NCBI GenBank assembly: GCA_019429205.1
Contig: JAHYIT010000003.1
Location: 22,891-86,890, forward strand
Direction of reading: 5' to 3'
Origin: Mariniphaga sp.
Lineage (GTDB): Bacteria > Bacteroidota > Bacteroidia > Bacteroidales > Prolixibacteraceae
DNA: 64,000 nucleotides
Below the pieces are notes generated by a model. The model was not told the origin of the DNA, did no database searches, and saw only the letters and a program-made list of their open reading frames with translations. This document shows, one piece after another, positions 1 to 8,930 of the stretch (position 1 is the stretch's first letter; every line of letters begins with the position of its first letter). Both the position numbers and the translations under genes were made by a program.

Positions 1-1
1 T

Positions 2-2632
2 AGCCTCACCGATTTCAGCCTCGACACGGCAAGTGTTGAACGAACTGATAAATTCTTTTATGCCACCAACTTCGATCTTCATTTTTCAGATTACACCATG
101 CGCCTGGTGGATGATTTGCACAAGCTTGAAGTTGACAACGTGCTGATTTCGAGCATAAACCAACAGATTCAAATTCATAACCTCGAGTTGCAGCCGGTAA
201 TTGAAAACGTATCTGCCGATGACATGAAACGTTTTAACAGATCGGAACTTTTTCATGTTTCAGTGCCGGCCATAACATTAACCGGGGTAGATTTACGCAA
301 TGCTTTTTTTAATAATAAACTGCTGATTTCCAACTTCAGCATATCAAATCCTGACATCTATTTTGAAAACTTTGGCTCACTCCGTTCAGGTGAAGCAAAT
401 ATGGAACTGACTGAGTTTTATCAACTCATTTTCAATTACATTGAAGATTTTGACATCAGGCAGTTTTCAGTGCCAAACGGTAATCTGACCTGGATAAATC
501 ATACGCGCAAAGGAAGAACCACATCGTTTGACAATGCATTTTCGGCCTCACTGGAAAATTTCCGTTTAAACGAAGAAGAACTACCCAAAAAAAGGCTGCT
601 TTTTTCCGATAATTTTGAAATTTCTATTCGGGACCAGGAGTTTGAATTGTCGGACAGTGTGCATGTGCTGAAAGGAAGTGAAATACTGCTCTCTTCGGCA
701 ACAAATTCGGTGCGGGTAAAAAACGGGCTGCTTTTTCCGCTGATTACTTCCGAAAAATACCATGATCTTGCCACCACTTTCCAGGTTGCCATTCCTGAAC
801 TGAACATTGAAGGTTTTGATTTTCAGAATGCCTGGTACTCGCAGGAACCTCAAATTAACAAGCTGGAACTTGTTTCTCCCCGGTTTCAGATTTATAATCA
901 AAAAGGAAAAACAAAATCACTCGATTTAAAAAACTACACATTCCCAATGCCGGCGTTTATTGAATCGTTAAAACTTAATGAATTTAAAATTACAGACGGC
1001 CAAGCTGTCACCTACCAAAGTTCGGAAATAAGCCAAAAAGCACAGGCCAATTTCAGGTTTAATTTTTCAATGCCCGGAATTATTCTGAAAAATAACCACA
1101 ACCAAATTCAATTGCAGAACCAAAATATTCAGCTTGAGATTTCAGAATTCAAGGCGCCAATTGACGAACTGCATAATATTTCAATCGGGCAAATTGATTT
1201 CGACCGGGAACAAAAGTCAATTTCAATAACAGGTTTAAAAGTGGAACCTTTTTTCGAACGAAAAGACCAGAACCGGTTTAAAATTCTTGCACCCCAAATT
1301 CAATTTACCGGATTTGATTTGGAGACTGCATTTGACCAGAACAGTTTTGAATTCGGTCAGATTGAAATTAATAATCCGGAAATTTCCATCGAAATTAACC
1401 GGCAAATTAAAGACGATACACTGGAATTTTTACAAACCCTCGATTTATATCCACACGTGGAGCACCTGATCAATCAGATTAAAATAAATAACCTGAACCT
1501 GAATAAAGCTTACCTCCATTTTAACTGGCTCGAAAAACAATTATTCCAAAACGAGCTGCATATTTTATTTAAAGATATTTTGCTCAGCGAAAATCAGCCG
1601 CCAGCCAATTTGCTGAATTCGAGGGAATTTGAAATTTCAACCACCAATTTGGCAACAACTGATAAAAATGGCATGTATGAATTTACCGCCGATTCGTTAA
1701 TCTACAATTCGGCCAGACACAATGTATGGTTGAAAAACATCAGGGTGAACCCGCTTGCTGAAAAAAAGGCATTTCCGCGCAAAACCGGTTTTCAGACCGA
1801 TGTTGCACAAGCCGGCATCGACTACATTGAATTTCAAAAAATTAATGAAAAAAGATGGCTGCAGGATAATATTCTGGCTGCGGAAAAACTGCAAATCGGT
1901 CCATCCAGACTGGAGATTTTTCGCGACAAACGATTTCCGTTCAACCATAACCAAAGACCGCCATGGCCGCAGAATATGATGAAAAACATCAGCCAGGACT
2001 TTGTTTTTGATTCGGTAAAACTTATGCCTTCTTACCTTAAATACAGCGAACTGTTAAGCATATCAGACGAGCCCGGATTTATTGAATTTTATGATTTAAC
2101 CTTTTCTGGTGGCAGACTTTCCAATTCCGAAAAAGAAACGGGACGAAACAATATTTTTGAGTTGAATGCGCAGGCAAAATTGTTGAATCAATCGTTACTG
2201 AAGGCTAATTTCAGTTTCGACCTGGCCAGCCCCGATTATGCCCACAGAGCATCGGGATTTTTGCAACCTATGCAGCTGAAACCACTAAATTCGATCATTT
2301 CAAAATCGGCGCCACTGGCCATTGAGGAAGGGCATTTAAACAGATTAGATTTCGATATCAGTTTTACCCAAAACAAGGCAAACGGAAACTTGTATTTTGC
2401 CTACGACAACTTAAAAATTGCGGTTTTGGATTACAGTTCCGATGAAATTCAAAAAGCAAAATTTGCTTCGTTCCTGGCCAATAAAATGGTTGTTAATTCG
2501 AAAAACCCAAAAGGGAATGAGTTGGTCCCCGTAAAAATTTCTTATGTTCGCGACGAAGAACGTTCCATATTAAATTACTGGTGGAAATCCATTTATTCCG
2601 GCGCAAAAGAAGTAATAGGATTGAACCCGTGA
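2..2632 (+). CDS. AsmA-like large envelope protein, C-terminal part (5' end outside window)
   Basis: The frame is open from base 2, upstream of the ATG at 98 used by the ORF track, and the residues before that ATG continue the same repetitive beta-rich pattern. The gene therefore starts outside the window. The visible ~877 residues are repeats of short amphipathic strands with recurring 'F..G.D/F...' units, as in AsmA/TamB-like or DUF748-like proteins that form long lipid-conducting grooves between membranes. The last ~150 residues (NLYFAYDNLKI, then NYWWKSIYSGAKE) resemble a C-terminal block conserved in Bacteroidota homologues. The N-terminal membrane anchor, if present, is not visible. The gene is followed after 63 bp by a lipase-like gene with its own -7 box, so the two are probably separate units. 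Family assignment rests on general pattern; the exact function is unknown. Confidence 0.6.
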   Translation, partial: SLTDFSLDTASVERTDKFFYATNFDLHFSDYTMRLVDDLHKLEVDNVLISSINQQIQIHNLELQPVIENVSADDMKRFNRSELFHVSVPAITLTGVDLRNAFFNNKLLISNFSISNPDIYFENFGSLRSGEANMELTEFYQLIFNYIEDFDIRQFSVPNGNLTWINHTRKGRTTSFDNAFSASLENFRLNEEELPKKRLLFSDNFEISIRDQEFELSDSVHVLKGSEILLSSATNSVRVKNGLLFPLITSEKYHDLATTFQVAIPELNIEGFDFQNAWYSQEPQINKLELVSPRFQIYNQKGKTKSLDLKNYTFPMPAFIESLKLNEFKITDGQAVTYQSSEISQKAQANFRFNFSMPGIILKNNHNQIQLQNQNIQLEISEFKAPIDELHNISIGQIDFDREQKSISITGLKVEPFFERKDQNRFKILAPQIQFTGFDLETAFDQNSFEFGQIEINNPEISIEINRQIKDDTLEFLQTLDLYPHVEHLINQIKINNLNLNKAYLHFNWLEKQLFQNELHILFKDILLSENQPPANLLNSREFEISTTNLATTDKNGMYEFTADSLIYNSARHNVWLKNIRVNPLAEKKAFPRKTGFQTDVAQAGIDYIEFQKINEKRWLQDNILAAEKLQIGPSRLEIFRDKRFPFNHNQRPPWPQNMMKNISQDFVFDSVKLMPSYLKYSELLSISDEPGFIEFYDLTFSGGRLSNSEKETGRNNIFELNAQAKLLNQSLLKANFSFDLASPDYAHRASGFLQPMQLKPLNSIISKSAPLAIEEGHLNRLDFDISFTQNKANGNLYFAYDNLKIAVLDYSSDEIQKAKFASFLANKMVVNSKNPKGNELVPVKISYVRDEERSILNYWWKSIYSGAKEVIGLNP

Positions 2633-2674
2633 CAGGAAAAATTGTTTCACCAAAACGAAAATCCAAAATTTTTG

Positions 2675-2682
2675 TACATTTG
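2675..2682 (+). promoter_or_regulatory. Bacteroidota -7 box upstream of lipase-like gene
   Basis: TACATTTG matches the Bacteroidota sigma-ABfr -7 consensus TAnnTTTG exactly and lies 14 bp before the ATG at 2696. A clear -33 TTTG at the usual ~20 bp spacing is not evident, so the call rests on the -7 element and position. Confidence 0.45.
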
Positions 2683-2695
2683 AAAAAAAGTAGCC

Positions 2696-3931
2696 ATGCA
2701 ATTAAAAATTAAAGATTACACCCGGGGATTACTAATTATTTTGCTGATTTTCAGTATTTCATCGTGCCATAGTTTGTTCAACAACGACGACGATGAACCC
2801 GAAACCAATTACCTTGTAACCTACGAAATGGTACGTTCGTACCTTCCGGTTATGGTTGAAGCCATGTTTGAACAACTTGTTCGTCAATATCCTGAAATGG
2901 CATCAGTACAGGAAAGGGTAAACCATGGAATAATCATTTACAAAATAACATACAAAACAACTTTTCAAGGTGAATCTCAACTGGCCTCAGGGCTTGTTTC
3001 CGTTCCAACCGGTCAGGGTTCATTTCCGGTAATCAGTTACCAAAACGGCACAAACACCTTGCACAACAATGCACCCTCGGTTAATCCAAATTATGATATT
3101 TACGTTTTGCTCGAAGCCATTGCATCAACCGGATTTGTAATTTCCATGCCCGATTATCTCGGATTTGGTTCATCTGATAATATGTTTCATCCATACCTGC
3201 ATAAAGAATCAACTGTACAAACTGTTTTGGATATGCTAAGGGCTGTGGAAGAATTGGCCAAAGTTCGGGAATTTTCGCTGAACAATGAATTGTACCTCAC
3301 CGGATACTCACAGGGAGGATGGGCAACCATGCAGGTGCAAAAAGCTATTGAGGAAGATTTTTCCAGTGAGTTCAACCTTAAAGCGAGTGCACCGGGAGCA
3401 GGGCCCTACGATTTGAATTTCATTAAGGAATATATTTTAAGCCAGGAAACATATCCGATGCCCTATTATTTTGGGTATTTGTATAACAGCCTGATAAACC
3501 TGGATGAAGAGGCAGTTACACCAATTGAAGAAGTATTCAAATCTCCTTATAATTCGCTGATTCCCATACTTTTCGACGGTTCCATGTCGGGTGAAAAAAT
3601 TAATGCGGAACTTACAACCGGGGTGGCTGAACTTTTTACCGAAAACTTTCGTTTGAATTATAATACCGACAACCTTTTTAATTCATTGACAGAAATGCTT
3701 GATAATAATAGCATTGAAGCCTGGAATACTTCAATACCCACTAAAATAATTCATGGCAAAACCGATACTTATGTTCCGGCAATTATATCAAAAAATATTT
3801 ATGATGATTTTGTTGCAAAGGGTGCAGGAACCCGCGTACAATATATTGAAATTCCGGAAACGGATCATATTGGAGGAATTGTTCCTGCGGGACTTATTTC
3901 CATTGGCTGGTTTTTGGAATTAACGGAATAA
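2696..3931 (+). CDS. secreted lipoprotein alpha/beta hydrolase (secretory lipase-like)
   Basis: The 411-aa protein begins with a lipoprotein signal peptide whose lipobox ends at the Cys in SISSCHS, so it should be anchored in the envelope. The hydrolase core carries the nucleophile elbow GYSQGG (Ser at about residue 204). A HGKTDTYVP segment supplies the probable acid Asp and ETDHIGG the probable catalytic His, giving a complete Ser-Asp-His triad in the expected order. The overall shape matches secretory-lipase/peptidase-like alpha/beta hydrolases that act on esters; the substrate cannot be read from the sequence. An acidic DDDDEP linker follows the lipobox, a common feature of exported Bacteroidota lipoproteins. 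The gene converges on the TPR gene that follows with 32 bp between stops. Confidence 0.8.
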   Translation: MQLKIKDYTRGLLIILLIFSISSCHSLFNNDDDEPETNYLVTYEMVRSYLPVMVEAMFEQLVRQYPEMASVQERVNHGIIIYKITYKTTFQGESQLASGLVSVPTGQGSFPVISYQNGTNTLHNNAPSVNPNYDIYVLLEAIASTGFVISMPDYLGFGSSDNMFHPYLHKESTVQTVLDMLRAVEELAKVREFSLNNELYLTGYSQGGWATMQVQKAIEEDFSSEFNLKASAPGAGPYDLNFIKEYILSQETYPMPYYFGYLYNSLINLDEEAVTPIEEVFKSPYNSLIPILFDGSMSGEKINAELTTGVAELFTENFRLNYNTDNLFNSLTEMLDNNSIEAWNTSIPTKIIHGKTDTYVPAIISKNIYDDFVAKGAGTRVQYIEIPETDHIGGIVPAGLISIGWFLELTE

Positions 3932-3963
3932 ATTCCAGAAAAATAATCAGATGAAGTTTAAAC

Positions 3964-5382
3964 TTACAAATTGTTTTCTTCCCTGAAATCGTCAACCAAT
4001 TTCTGCAAGCGTTTGTTCTTTAATGCTTTCGGATAAATATCGAACAGATAGTTGATTTGAATGAATTCCTGTTTCATTGCCTTCTGCAACATTGCAAAAG
4101 CGTCTTTTTCGTGTTTGCTTTCGAGCAGCAGGCTTACCATCCGGTATTTAAGCAGGGAATCATCATTCTTTTCGAGCCCTGATTTTAAGACCCGGAGTGC
4201 ATTTTTTAACTCCCCAAATTTCAGAAAAATATCGACCCAGGTCAGCCAGATTTCAGCATTGTCAGCTTCAAGTTCAGCAGCTTTTGCCAGCGCATCTTCA
4301 GCATCTTTTGGACGGTTACCATCATTATAAACCTTTGCAAGCGTAATCCAGTATTCGGAATTGGAATTATCAATTTCAAGCGCTTTTTTGATAAAAATAA
4401 TACTTTCTGTCCACTTTTTTTCCACCCACATAACCAGTCCGACACCAAACCAGGCGCTATCATTTTCCTTGTTTAACTTTATGGCTTTCTGGTAATAATA
4501 TTCTGCCTGGGTATGTTCATCAAGGTTTAAGTAACATTCGCCAATGTAACACCAGCCATCATCATTTTCCGGATCGAATTCCAGGTATTCGGTATATTTC
4601 GAAATGGCTTCGCGGTATTTACCTAAATTGGCGTAGGCGTTTCCAATATTGAACAGCGACTGGTCGAACTCTTCATTTAACACCAGCGCAAATTCAAAAG
4701 CTTCAATGGCTTTTTCGAAATTACCTGCTTTATTATATGAAATACCAAGATTAAACCAAATGGAAAAATTAAACGGGTCAATATCGAGATAGCGATTGTA
4801 ATAATCTATACTTTTCAGGTAATCCCCTTCCTGGTCGCTAAAAAATCCCAGGTCATAAAGTGCCATTTCATTTTCGGGATTAAGCTGAAGCGATTGTTCA
4901 AAGTAATTAATGGCTATTTTTATTTCACTGGCCTGAACATAGGCAGAACCAATGTGATAAAGAATATCATCTTTTTCACTTCCGGCGTGTTCCAATGCTT
5001 TGCCGAATGCTTTTTCAGCCTCATATTCGTCGCCAAGCATCAGCCAGGCCGAACCCTTCATTAAATGAACATCAGGATTGGCAATTTCTACCTGTTCTGC
5101 CAAATGGAGATATTTCAGTGCATTTTGATATTTTTCTTTACTCAGCAGAACCTGTGCGTATTTGAGTTGAAGCGGCACAGCACCCGGGTGAATCTGTATT
5201 CCCTGGCGTGCAGCAATTTCAGAAGCATTAATGTCTCCTTCATCGAGCAAAAACTCTACAATTCCCTCAAATTCAGAAACATCGAAATAACTTTTCCTCC
5301 CCAGGGCAAGCGACCGTTTAAAGCGGCTCAGCGCTTCGCCCATGTTATCTTCACTTAAATAACCTCGTTCTTCTTTGTTCAT
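3964..5382 (-). CDS. tetratricopeptide repeat protein
   Basis: A 472-aa protein made almost entirely of 34-residue TPR units, with repeated W/Y..LG......A...Y..A and P..... patterns from about residue 45 to 440 (for example ALYDLGFFSDQEGDYLKSI and IWFNLGISYNKAGNFEKAI). There is no signal peptide or membrane segment, so it is probably a cytoplasmic protein-protein interaction scaffold. No enzymatic domain is attached. The gene is on the minus strand, upstream of nothing obviously related, and DUF4301 is the next minus-strand gene behind it (63 bp away), so the two may be co-transcribed. The partner is not deducible. Confidence 0.85.
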   Translation of the reverse strand: MNKEERGYLSEDNMGEALSRFKRSLALGRKSYFDVSEFEGIVEFLLDEGDINASEIAARQGIQIHPGAVPLQLKYAQVLLSKEKYQNALKYLHLAEQVEIANPDVHLMKGSAWLMLGDEYEAEKAFGKALEHAGSEKDDILYHIGSAYVQASEIKIAINYFEQSLQLNPENEMALYDLGFFSDQEGDYLKSIDYYNRYLDIDPFNFSIWFNLGISYNKAGNFEKAIEAFEFALVLNEEFDQSLFNIGNAYANLGKYREAISKYTEYLEFDPENDDGWCYIGECYLNLDEHTQAEYYYQKAIKLNKENDSAWFGVGLVMWVEKKWTESIIFIKKALEIDNSNSEYWITLAKVYNDGNRPKDAEDALAKAAELEADNAEIWLTWVDIFLKFGELKNALRVLKSGLEKNDDSLLKYRMVSLLLESKHEKDAFAMLQKAMKQEFIQINYLFDIYPKALKNKRLQKLVDDFREENNL

Positions 5383-5445
5383 TCAACCTCCAAAAATGAA
5401 ACTGCAAAATTAACAATTCACATCGAATAAAGAAGCACACTTCAA

Positions 5446-6975
5446 TTAATGGTGTTGTTCCCTTAACAAATCGTTCACGGTTTTTACCGGATTAAATGTT
5501 TCAATGGGAACCTCGACAAAAAGCGTGTTCCAGTTGCTCATAGCCCCGTTCCAAAGACCAGGTAATTCCTGTGCCTTTAAATCTTTCCCCTCTTTCGATT
5601 TTTTTGAAATAAAACCTGTTGACGGATCTGTAAATTCAGTCAGGTTATACTTTTCCCCTTTGTAATTTTTTGTTCCGCAAACCAAATCAACCGGATTAAA
5701 ATGAGTGGCATGTTTGGCAATGGTTTGCTGCTGTACACTATCCGGATCAATCTGGGAACTTTCAACCACCTGAAGAGATACAGTACCATCCGGATTTTTT
5801 GCCCAAAACGGACCTCCGCCAGGTTCTCCTTCATTTTTCACCATTCCGCAAACCCTCAGCGGACGGTTGTATTTTTCCCTCAGGTAATGGTATAAATCTT
5901 CTTTTTCTGTATAGTACTGGTTTTCCGGCGGTTTTGTATTTAATGTATTTTCAAGGAAATTGGAAGCCTCGGCCAAAAATGCACTTTCGAGAGTAATGGG
6001 GTGTTTTTCATTTAAAGTTTTCTGGTACCTGAAAACCTTTTCCTGGTATTTCAATAAAACTCCGGCCAATGCTTTTTTGTATGCAATTGTTGGTTTTTTC
6101 AGTCGATCGGGAACCACATTGTCAATATTCTTAATAAAAATCAAATCGGCATCCAAATCGTTCAGGTTTTCAATGAGAGCACCGTGGCCGGCGGGCCTGA
6201 ACAATAAACTTCCGTCAGGTTCACGGAAAGGTTCATTTTTCAAATCAACTGCTATGGTGTCGGTTGATGGTTTCTGCAAACTGAAAGAAACCCCGAAAGT
6301 AACACCAAGCAATTTTTCATATTGTTTTTTCACTTTTGCAAGGAGTTCCTCAAAAATCTGTTTATGCTCGGGCGAAACGGTAAAATGCAACCTGGTCACA
6401 TTATTTTTATCTTTTGCATAACTGGCGCCTTCCACCAAATGCTCTTCAAAAGGTGTGCGTTCACCGTCGGCATATTTATGAAATTTGAGTAACCCTTTGG
6501 GAAGTGAACCATAATTCAATCCTTTTTCAAGCAAAAGAAATTCTATCCAGTTTCTGCATCCTTCTTCAGCTCCCATATCTGCAATTGCTTTTTTCAGCGA
6601 TTTGAAAAAAGCAAATTTTTCTTTATTAACAAGAAATTGGCGTGCTGCAGCATTTTTCGCCAGTGAAATCTCAGTATCTTCATCGTCAACACAATCATCA
6701 AAAGCTTCAAATAAGGTTTTAAACATGCGGCTGGCTGCTCCCGATGCAGGTACAAATTTTAGAGGAACTATACCGGAAGAAACCAGTTTATCAAACCGTT
6801 CATTGTTCTCTTCAACACCCTTATTGTCAAGCCTGATAATTCCGTTACCAACTGTGGCAGCTTCAATAACCTCCAAAAAAGGAAAACCTTTTTTAAATTT
6901 TTCAATCTGTTTTTGAACTACCTCAAGCTGGCTGCCACGTTCTTTTATCTGAATTTTATCTTTTCGTGAAAACAT
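5446..6975 (-). CDS. DUF4301 family protein
   Basis: Long Bacteroidota-specific cytoplasmic protein recognised by three glycine-rich signatures: PASGAASRMFK near residue 75, RPAGHGALIENLNDLDAD in the middle, and CGMVKNEGEPGGGPFW near residue 380. The first two resemble the phosphate and metal loops of sugar-nucleotidyltransferase folds (UDP-sugar pyrophosphorylase type), and the family is often described as nucleotidyltransferase-like, but no activity is established from this sequence. The ORF track starts at a TTG codon (6996). The first ATG, at 6975, gives 509 aa beginning MFSRKD and is preferred. Length is typical of the family. Confidence 0.75.
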   Translation of the reverse strand: MFSRKDKIQIKERGSQLEVVQKQIEKFKKGFPFLEVIEAATVGNGIIRLDNKGVEENNERFDKLVSSGIVPLKFVPASGAASRMFKTLFEAFDDCVDDEDTEISLAKNAAARQFLVNKEKFAFFKSLKKAIADMGAEEGCRNWIEFLLLEKGLNYGSLPKGLLKFHKYADGERTPFEEHLVEGASYAKDKNNVTRLHFTVSPEHKQIFEELLAKVKKQYEKLLGVTFGVSFSLQKPSTDTIAVDLKNEPFREPDGSLLFRPAGHGALIENLNDLDADLIFIKNIDNVVPDRLKKPTIAYKKALAGVLLKYQEKVFRYQKTLNEKHPITLESAFLAEASNFLENTLNTKPPENQYYTEKEDLYHYLREKYNRPLRVCGMVKNEGEPGGGPFWAKNPDGTVSLQVVESSQIDPDSVQQQTIAKHATHFNPVDLVCGTKNYKGEKYNLTEFTDPSTGFISKKSKEGKDLKAQELPGLWNGAMSNWNTLFVEVPIETFNPVKTVNDLLREQHH

Positions 6976-7090
6976 AGTTTTCTTTTTAATTTCCAAATCT
7001 AAAAATAGAAATAAGATTTAGTTTTGAAAACAATTACGAAGTGAGTTTAAACAAAGTTTTCAATTATTTTTTAACAGGTGTAAAAAGAAA

Positions 7091-7312
7091 ATGGTAAATT
7101 GCCTCGAAAATCTGCAAAAAAAAATGGACATGCTTACAAAAACAAAAATAAAAGAAGTTATTGAGAATTTTCCTGAAGAAATCTCTATCGACGATTTTAT
7201 TGACAAATTAGTTCTAATTGAAAAAGCAGAACGAGGAAATATACAATCAGAAAATGGAGAGGTATTTTCGGAAGAGGAATTGGAAAAAGAAATGGAAAAA
7301 TGGTTCAAATAA
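7091..7312 (+). CDS. type II antitoxin-like small protein (partner of a broken RelE/ParE toxin)
   Basis: This acidic, helical protein of 60-73 aa contains TKTKIKEVIENFPEE and ends in SEEELEKEMEKWFK. The same layout is common in Bacteroidota antitoxins encoded directly before RelE/ParE toxins. Later in-frame starts at 7124 and 7130 (the latter MLTKTK...) fit that family better than the ATG at 7091. The 3' end overlaps the probable start of the toxin gene (ATG at 7300), as is usual for such pairs. The toxin has lost most of its body (next entry), so this antitoxin is probably an orphan. The call rests on family pattern and context; no DNA-binding motif is obvious. Confidence 0.6.
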   Translation: MVNCLENLQKKMDMLTKTKIKEVIENFPEEISIDDFIDKLVLIEKAERGNIQSENGEVFSEEELEKEMEKWFK

Positions 7313-7426
7313 TAAATAAATTATCGAATTCTGTATAAAATTGTTTCACCTTCACAAATAGATATTTTAACTGTACATCACTCTGCCAGAGATTTATTCA
7401 GGAGAGAAATTAATTCCGACAGGTAA
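7300..7426 (+). pseudogene. RelE/ParE-type toxin, remnant with central deletion
   Basis: The ATG at 7300 overlaps the antitoxin end and reads MVQII, a start typical of this toxin family. That frame soon fails. From 7322, one frame over, an open stretch reads YRILYKIVSPSQIDILTVHH and continues SARDLFRRE to the stop at 7426, which is the characteristic C-terminal strand-turn of ParE/RelE toxins (YRI.YKI....I.IL.VHH..R.L). About 60 central residues are missing and the two ends are out of frame, so no functional toxin can be made. The stop lies one base before the ATG of the next gene. The homology is recognised by pattern only. Confidence 0.7.
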
Positions 7427-7427
7427 A

Positions 7428-8369
7428 ATGACACAACAAAAGCTTTGGTGGGGGCACACAAAGCGCTACAATGATTTTCCGACATACTTCCGTAACCTGT
7501 TTTCGGAACGGGTACAGAAGGTTTCGGTTGATGCGGGTTTTACCTGTCCCAACCGCGACGGAACCAAAGGTTACGGCGGTTGTACTTACTGCAACAATAA
7601 AACCTTCAAACCCACCTACTGCAATCTCGAAAATTCAGTAAGTTACCAGGTGCATCATGGCATTCGCTTTTTCGAAAAAAAATACAAATCCATGCGGTTT
7701 CTGGCCTATTTTCAGGCATATACCAGCACCTGGGCGCCGCTCGAAAATTTGATTCCATTATACGAAGAAGCCCTCCGACATCCAAAAATAATTGGTCTGG
7801 TCATTTCTACCCGGCCCGATGCTGTAAATGACGAACTACTTGACTACCTGGCTGAACTCAGCAAAAAAGTTTATGTGATGGTAGAATTCGGATTGGAATC
7901 GCACCTCGATGCATCACTTGAAAAAATGAACCGCGGCCACACGTTTGCCGAATCAGTTTGGGCGCTGGAACAAACCACAAAAAGAGGAATCAAAAACTGC
8001 GCTCATCTGATTTTAGGGCTTCCTGGCGAAACCAGGAGCGACTGGCTGGAACAAGCCCGGGTTATTTCACAACTGCCTGTTAATAATTTAAAACTGCACC
8101 AGTTGCAAATTCACAAGGGAACGGTAATGGAAACCCAGTTTAGAAAAAGCCCGGAAAATTTTTACCTGTTTTCAGCCGAGGATTACATTGAACTGGTTGT
8201 AGATTACCTCGAATTGCTCAATCCAAAAATCATTATAGAAAGGTTTATCAGTCAGGCGCCACCTGAAATGCTCATTGCCCCGAAATGGGGATTAAAAAAT
8301 TTTGAATTTGTAGCAAAAGTGGAAAAAAAATTAAAAGAAAGAGATACCTGGCAAGGTCGGCTTTTCTAA
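7428..8369 (+). CDS. TIGR01212 family radical SAM protein (YhcC-like)
   Basis: A 313-aa radical SAM enzyme. The N-terminal segment FTCPNRDGTKGYGGCTYCNN contains the family's cysteine arrangement for the [4Fe-4S] cluster (a first Cys, eleven residues, then CTYC), a spacing typical of TIGR01212/YhcC proteins. Further landmarks are FLAYFQAYTST, a (S)TRPD segment and the glycine-rich HLILGLPGET, and the C-terminal part has the expected LKLHQLQIHKGT. Length equals the usual ~310 aa. The reaction of the family is not well defined; it is generally treated as a tRNA/cofactor-type modification enzyme of unknown substrate. It overlaps the convergent PAS gene by 4 bp. Confidence 0.88.
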   Translation: MTQQKLWWGHTKRYNDFPTYFRNLFSERVQKVSVDAGFTCPNRDGTKGYGGCTYCNNKTFKPTYCNLENSVSYQVHHGIRFFEKKYKSMRFLAYFQAYTSTWAPLENLIPLYEEALRHPKIIGLVISTRPDAVNDELLDYLAELSKKVYVMVEFGLESHLDASLEKMNRGHTFAESVWALEQTTKRGIKNCAHLILGLPGETRSDWLEQARVISQLPVNNLKLHQLQIHKGTVMETQFRKSPENFYLFSAEDYIELVVDYLELLNPKIIIERFISQAPPEMLIAPKWGLKNFEFVAKVEKKLKERDTWQGRLF

Positions 8370-8782
8370 TGTTTTTGCGTCCGATCGTCCATTACCACCA
8401 GCCGGTATTTCTGGCCCTGCATAACTACCCGGTGCGCATCGATGTGCAAATGTTTGGTTACAATTTTATTATGAATGTAAAAATCGCGAATCAAAACGAG
8501 TTCCGAGAGATTGGAACCTGAAAGCAAATCCCTTATCTGACAATGTTTGCAAAAACTGTTATCTGATTCGATGATTTTATCGCGTTGCGTGCAACCCATA
8601 ATTTCGCAAAACTCGTGTTCCAGAATGTCACCTTTGTCGCTTTTGGTCAAATTCTGAAAAGCCTTGTTAAAATATTTCACCTTAAAATTATGATCGGCGA
8701 GAAAAATCGCCTGCGGATGGTGTTCAATAATTTGGTTCACCAAATCATTGGCTTCCTCAATACGTTGAAATTCAAGTCTCAT
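8366..8782 (-). CDS. single PAS-domain protein with cysteine cluster
   Basis: The ATG at 8782 (MRLEFQRIEE) is chosen because the track's upstream extension is hydrophobic and not PAS-like. The 138-aa product is essentially one PAS domain: HHPQAIFLADHNFKVKYFN is the first strand pair and NKAFQNLTK the helix. A variable region then carries four cysteines, CEIMGC and, 14 residues on, CKHC, followed by strand segments ending YRLVVMDDRT. No kinase, GGDEF or HTH output domain follows, so it is a stand-alone sensor or a cofactor/metal-binding PAS. Cys clusters of this layout occur in PAS domains of some Bacteroidota kinases, where a metal or redox role is possible but unproven. Confidence 0.7.
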   Translation of the reverse strand: MRLEFQRIEEANDLVNQIIEHHPQAIFLADHNFKVKYFNKAFQNLTKSDKGDILEHEFCEIMGCTQRDKIIESDNSFCKHCQIRDLLSGSNLSELVLIRDFYIHNKIVTKHLHIDAHRVVMQGQKYRLVVMDDRTQKH

Positions 8783-8930
8783 GACAATCAATTTTAATGG
8801 GTTAGAAACTTTTGGCCAATTTTCTTTTATACAGAAATCTATTAAAATTCGCAAAAACCAAAGTAGCAATTAAAATTTATAATACAACCTATCATGCTTA
8901 AGAATATTAAAAAAAATTCAACCGGTGTTT

